Assembly: GCA_025769875.1 (NCBI GenBank)
Contig: JAGFNK010000900.1
Coordinates: 1-18,810 of the forward strand
Length of the DNA stretch: 18,810 nucleotides
Direction of reading: 5' to 3'
Source of the DNA: Russula earlei
Lineage: Eukaryota > Basidiomycota > Agaricomycetes > Russulales > Russulaceae
Part shown: positions 16,247-18,810 of the stretch, piece after piece
How positions within the stretch are numbered: position 1 is the stretch's first letter
Layout: each line of letters starts with the position of its first letter
Position numbers and translations under genes: made by a program
The notes under the pieces: generated by a model
Seen by the model: only the letters and a program-made list of their open reading frames with translations
Databases searched by the model: none
What the model was told of the DNA's origin: nothing

Positions 16247-16930
16247 CTGCAGTGAGTTCAGACAAGCGCCAATGGGCATGTGCAAACAGGCATCTCACAT
16301 AAAGGATAAAGAGTGGATCTTCTGCTGACAAGATATCTGGCATGCAGAAATTGAGGACCCATGTCGTCTCCTCATGCCACCACTTGTCATGGCCCTGCAT
16401 CCATGGAACTTTGTTCCCTGTGCGCCTAAGAAAGAGGACATGTTCAATATGCAGGGCAGACCTTGAGTGCCGAATCGACTATTGCTTTGGTTGCAATAGT
16501 CTTCCCACCGCGATGCCCTTCATCGGCAATAAGGACGATGTGGCTCTGGCAGTCATTGATACAGTCATGATGTGCCTCTGCAGAGAAGCCAGTGAACACA
16601 ACAGAGTGGACGGCACTGATCAGCGCTACATGTGAGGAGGGCAGCGACCGCTTGCCATGCCACAGGAAGGTAGATAGAGATGGCATTGCCTTAATTGATG
16701 CCGAGAGATTTTCAGTACATTGGCAACACTAGAAGTTTCATGTGGCAGTTCAGCATAGGGATCTGTTGGGCTCATCGGCTTCGTAAATGATAGCAGTCTG
16801 GGAGAGATGAGCGATCAGACATGGAGATACCCAGAAATGGCTCTTGATCAACCATAATCTATGACAGTACGGACCTTGTTGGGATGTTTGAATGCCTAAT
16901 GGTCTACACTGTTGTACAACACATTCAGAC
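16247..16930 (-). pseudogene. Acetyl-CoA synthetase relic retaining introns
   Basis: On the minus strand, from right to left, the segments follow the N-terminal to central part of acetyl-CoA synthetase (acetate + ATP + CoA to acetyl-CoA). They are LNVLYNSVDH, stop, AFKHPNK (about 16928-16875); an intron (16874-16798); [105 protein letters not shown]; and CMPDILSAEDPLFILY, ending at a GTGAGA donor (16298). The usual next motif, the AMP-binding T-S-G-S-T-G-K-P loop, is not readable after the apparent acceptor at 16247. At least three frameshifts and one stop are needed to connect the blocks. The N-terminal region upstream of 16930 and the whole C-terminal half were not found. The retained introns show it came from a DNA-level duplicate, not a retrocopy. 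A working copy must lie elsewhere if the pathway exists. Confidence 0.82.
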
Positions 16931-18257
16931 CTATGGGGATGAGGCGACATGAGGGGTGGCATGGGGCGTATTACTTATGTCAGCAGTGTCTCTGGCACTG
17001 GCGGTGTGGAGGCTGTTTCTGCTCCTCCTGAGGTGGCGAGTGACTAAGCTCAGGTCTGGGGCCTTCTTGGACAATGTGTGTTGCATGAGACTAAAACAAC
17101 GGTTGGGGTTGAGACCAAGATGGTGGCATGGATGAGCTCAGGTGACAGCTGCGAGCGAGACTGAAGCGGTGGAAGAAGCCAGACAAAGCTGACATTGTAG
17201 GGGCTGGCTGGACCAAAGTAACAGCGGCTAGAGGGGACGAGGAGGAGGCTGAGACTGCAGTGACTGGGACTGAGACAGCAAGGCAGCATGTGTGGCCAAC
17301 AGAATGGCCAACAGAACTGAAACGACTAGATGGTGGATGAAGCAGGTGCGGATGGATGAGAGGCAGCAGTGGGCAGGACAGGGGCCGTGATGGTGACGAC
17401 TTGGCAAGGCTAATAATGGAGCAGCTGATGAAGCTATGACGGCTGATGATAAGGATATGGCAGGTGCGACAGATGCAGGGTTGATGGTGGATGGGGCAGA
17501 GGGGAGGATGGATAAGGCTGAGGGGCTGAGGCTGGGGTGATGATGATGGGTAAGACTGGGTGTAGTGGTAATCTGGGAGTCGGAGATTTCTTGCAATGGA
17601 GGCAAAGGGCTGGATGGCCTGCAACAAGAAATATGAGGCGATAAAGATCAATCATGGCATGAAAGAACGCACGGCAGAGGAGAGGCAGGTGTCCCGAACT
17701 GCGAATGGAAATATGCAGTGGGAAGTTTCAGATGGAACGAGTTGAGGATGAAATTTTGCATCACAAACCCAGGCTAACGTTTGCGAGACAACAGGAAGAG
17801 AGGTAGATGGGAGGGGTCCACACTGTGAGTATCCCTGCTGTAAACAGACCTTTATCACATTGTTCCTGCTAGACCCAGGAGAGTTGATCCAGAAGAGTGA
17901 AGGGTATAACGACCTTGTGGTGTCAGTTTGGCTGCGTTGAGTATGGGCATTCACCCAAAGGGAAGGTAGACCAGAAGAGAAGAAGAGGGAGGGAAGGAAA
18001 GGAAGGCAGGGCAAGGAGTGAGGGTGAGCAAGAAAGGTGAGGGAGAAAGGGAGAGGGAGTGCATGTATTCAACATGCATGACCGCATGCTCTGGGTTTGC
18101 ATGCTCCGGGTTTGAATAGAATTTACTTTTGGAGAGAAGATCACGCTTATATACCAAAGTTGTAAGGAGGGACTGTACTGTACAAGAGCAAGTTGCACCA
18201 TAATAATAAGTAGTGCGCTCATAACAATCCCATGTCTAAGTCAGCCATGTCAGTCAG
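16931..18257. other. Non-coding stretch with low-complexity and purine-rich DNA
   Basis: Long minus-strand frames at 17091-17651 translate to Ser/Pro/His-rich low complexity and look like chance products of biased composition (purine-rich plus strand). A strongly A/G-rich tract lies at about 17973-18059. A 15-bp direct repeat, GCATGCTC(T/C)GGGTTTG, occurs at 18084-18099 and 18099-18114. No gene, TIR or LTR was recognised. Confidence 0.4.
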
Positions 18258-18747
18258 TCAGCCAACCATTAAGAACCTTCCGGTGTTCACCAGCTCCATA
18301 TCCTCCGTTGCATATTGTATGAGTAAATCGGCTGTGCCCTTCCCAATATTGAGCCAACTTGTCCGCATGATTGCTAAAGTCTTCCCCTTGACTATCATGG
18401 TGCATGTCGCAGTACTCAAGCCAAGGGCCTATCCTTGGGACCTCGGTCTTTGCCGGAACAGGGTTTGGGAGAGGTGGGAGCCCTGAAATCAGATTGGGAG
18501 GTGGCAATTGATTTGAAAGGAACCAAGAATGAGAGGGATGGTATGACGGAGGGAAGAAGCCATATGGATAGCCCATGAGTGGCTGAGGCAGTTCATTCGT
18601 AGGCATGTCAGGAATTTGTCTTTGGCTTCGAATGTATTCTCCATTACTGGCAAAGGTTGTCACCGACTGGGGGCGGTGTCGCTGACAAATCGTTTCACGC
18701 GCGCGAGACGTACGCACAGAGTTGAGCGAGACGACGAGTTCTCGCAA
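18258..18747 (-). pseudogene. SAM-like domain protein fragment with internal deletion and frameshift
   Basis: One minus-strand frame has a Pro/Tyr-rich linker (LMGYPYGFFPPSYHPSHSW) and then VPRIGPWLEYCDMHHDSQGE and DFSNHADKL. The frame then shifts at about 18343: the neighbouring frame reads IGKGTADLLIQYATEDMELV, then NTGRFLMVG, and stops at the TGA at 18260-18258. In the family I recall from mushroom genomes, 'IxxWLxYCDxHPxRxGEDF' and 'GIGKGTADLLIxYAEED' are the two halves of one SAM-like helical domain, normally about 40 residues further apart. Here that middle part is missing. The first ATG in frame is at 18606; upstream the frame is open to near the edge without an ATG, so the 5' part is unclear. 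Such domains mediate protein contacts; the host protein's role is unknown. Confidence 0.6.
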
Positions 18748-18810
18748 GAATCGGGGATCTCGGTGACTACACAGCAGAGGCTAGTGTGTACCGTGGAGTG
18801 GAAAGACAAT

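Noticed and set aside
17091..17651. 186-residue minus-strand frame, Ser/Pro/His-rich
   Set aside because: Low complexity from purine-biased DNA, no domain, no signal peptide and no splice support.

Overview
The window looks like nuclear DNA of a filamentous basidiomycete, most likely an agaricomycete. Supporting this are short spliceosomal introns (46-77 bp) with CTGAC/CTGA-type branch sites, degenerate Ty1/Copia and Ty3/Gypsy pieces, a LINE ORF1 of a type I associate with mushroom genomes, a PIF/Harbinger element with a separate Myb/SANT gene, and a SAM-like fragment of a family I recall as expanded in these fungi. The species cannot be told from the sequence. Family calls are from recognition of the translated sequence; no search was run.

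Left third (1-7640, GC- and CpG-rich). Two intron-containing genes on the minus strand (601-1259 and 6342-7128) are clear paralogues and, in my view, the most original content here. Each has a signal-peptide exon of exactly 83 nt, a phase-2 intron of 53 or 52 bp, a TATA box 165-175 bp upstream of the ATG and about 500 bp of conserved upstream DNA. A Lys-Arg (Kex2-type) site sits at residues 55-56 in both. After that site the proteins no longer resemble each other: one has GTLVH-type repeats, the other near-perfect 13-residue Ser-rich repeats. This is the layout of a secreted prepropeptide family with a fixed leader and a hypervariable mature part. Between them lies a dead Ty1/Copia element (2191-5861) with both LTRs, gag, protease and RNase H remnants. 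Its integrase and most of its RT are replaced by unrelated sequence that includes an antisense Gypsy gag-like piece.

Middle (7640-15400, AT-rich, visibly CpG-poor in the transposon parts). This is a transposon nest. A Harbinger-type MITE (8568-11761) was hit by a LINE ORF1 copy (8733-11366; 12-bp target duplication, A-tail). That copy was then hit by an LTR element now reduced to a solo LTR (9583-10543; 5-bp target duplication, TGTCA/TGACA ends). Next to it is a larger PIF/Harbinger element (12104-14721) with a Myb/SANT-like gene and a truncated DDE transposase pseudogene whose three in-frame stops are all TGA, each explicable as CGA to TGA. The element is flanked on both sides by inverted arms made of ~154-bp tandem repeats (11762-12103 and 14727-15385).

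Right part (15400-18810). Mostly gene relics on the minus strand: a decayed acetyl-CoA synthetase that still has its introns (16247-16930) and a broken SAM-like domain gene (18258-18747). Between them are non-coding stretches with purine-rich and low-complexity DNA. Only the two secreted-protein genes look intact; everything else supported here is transposon or pseudogene.
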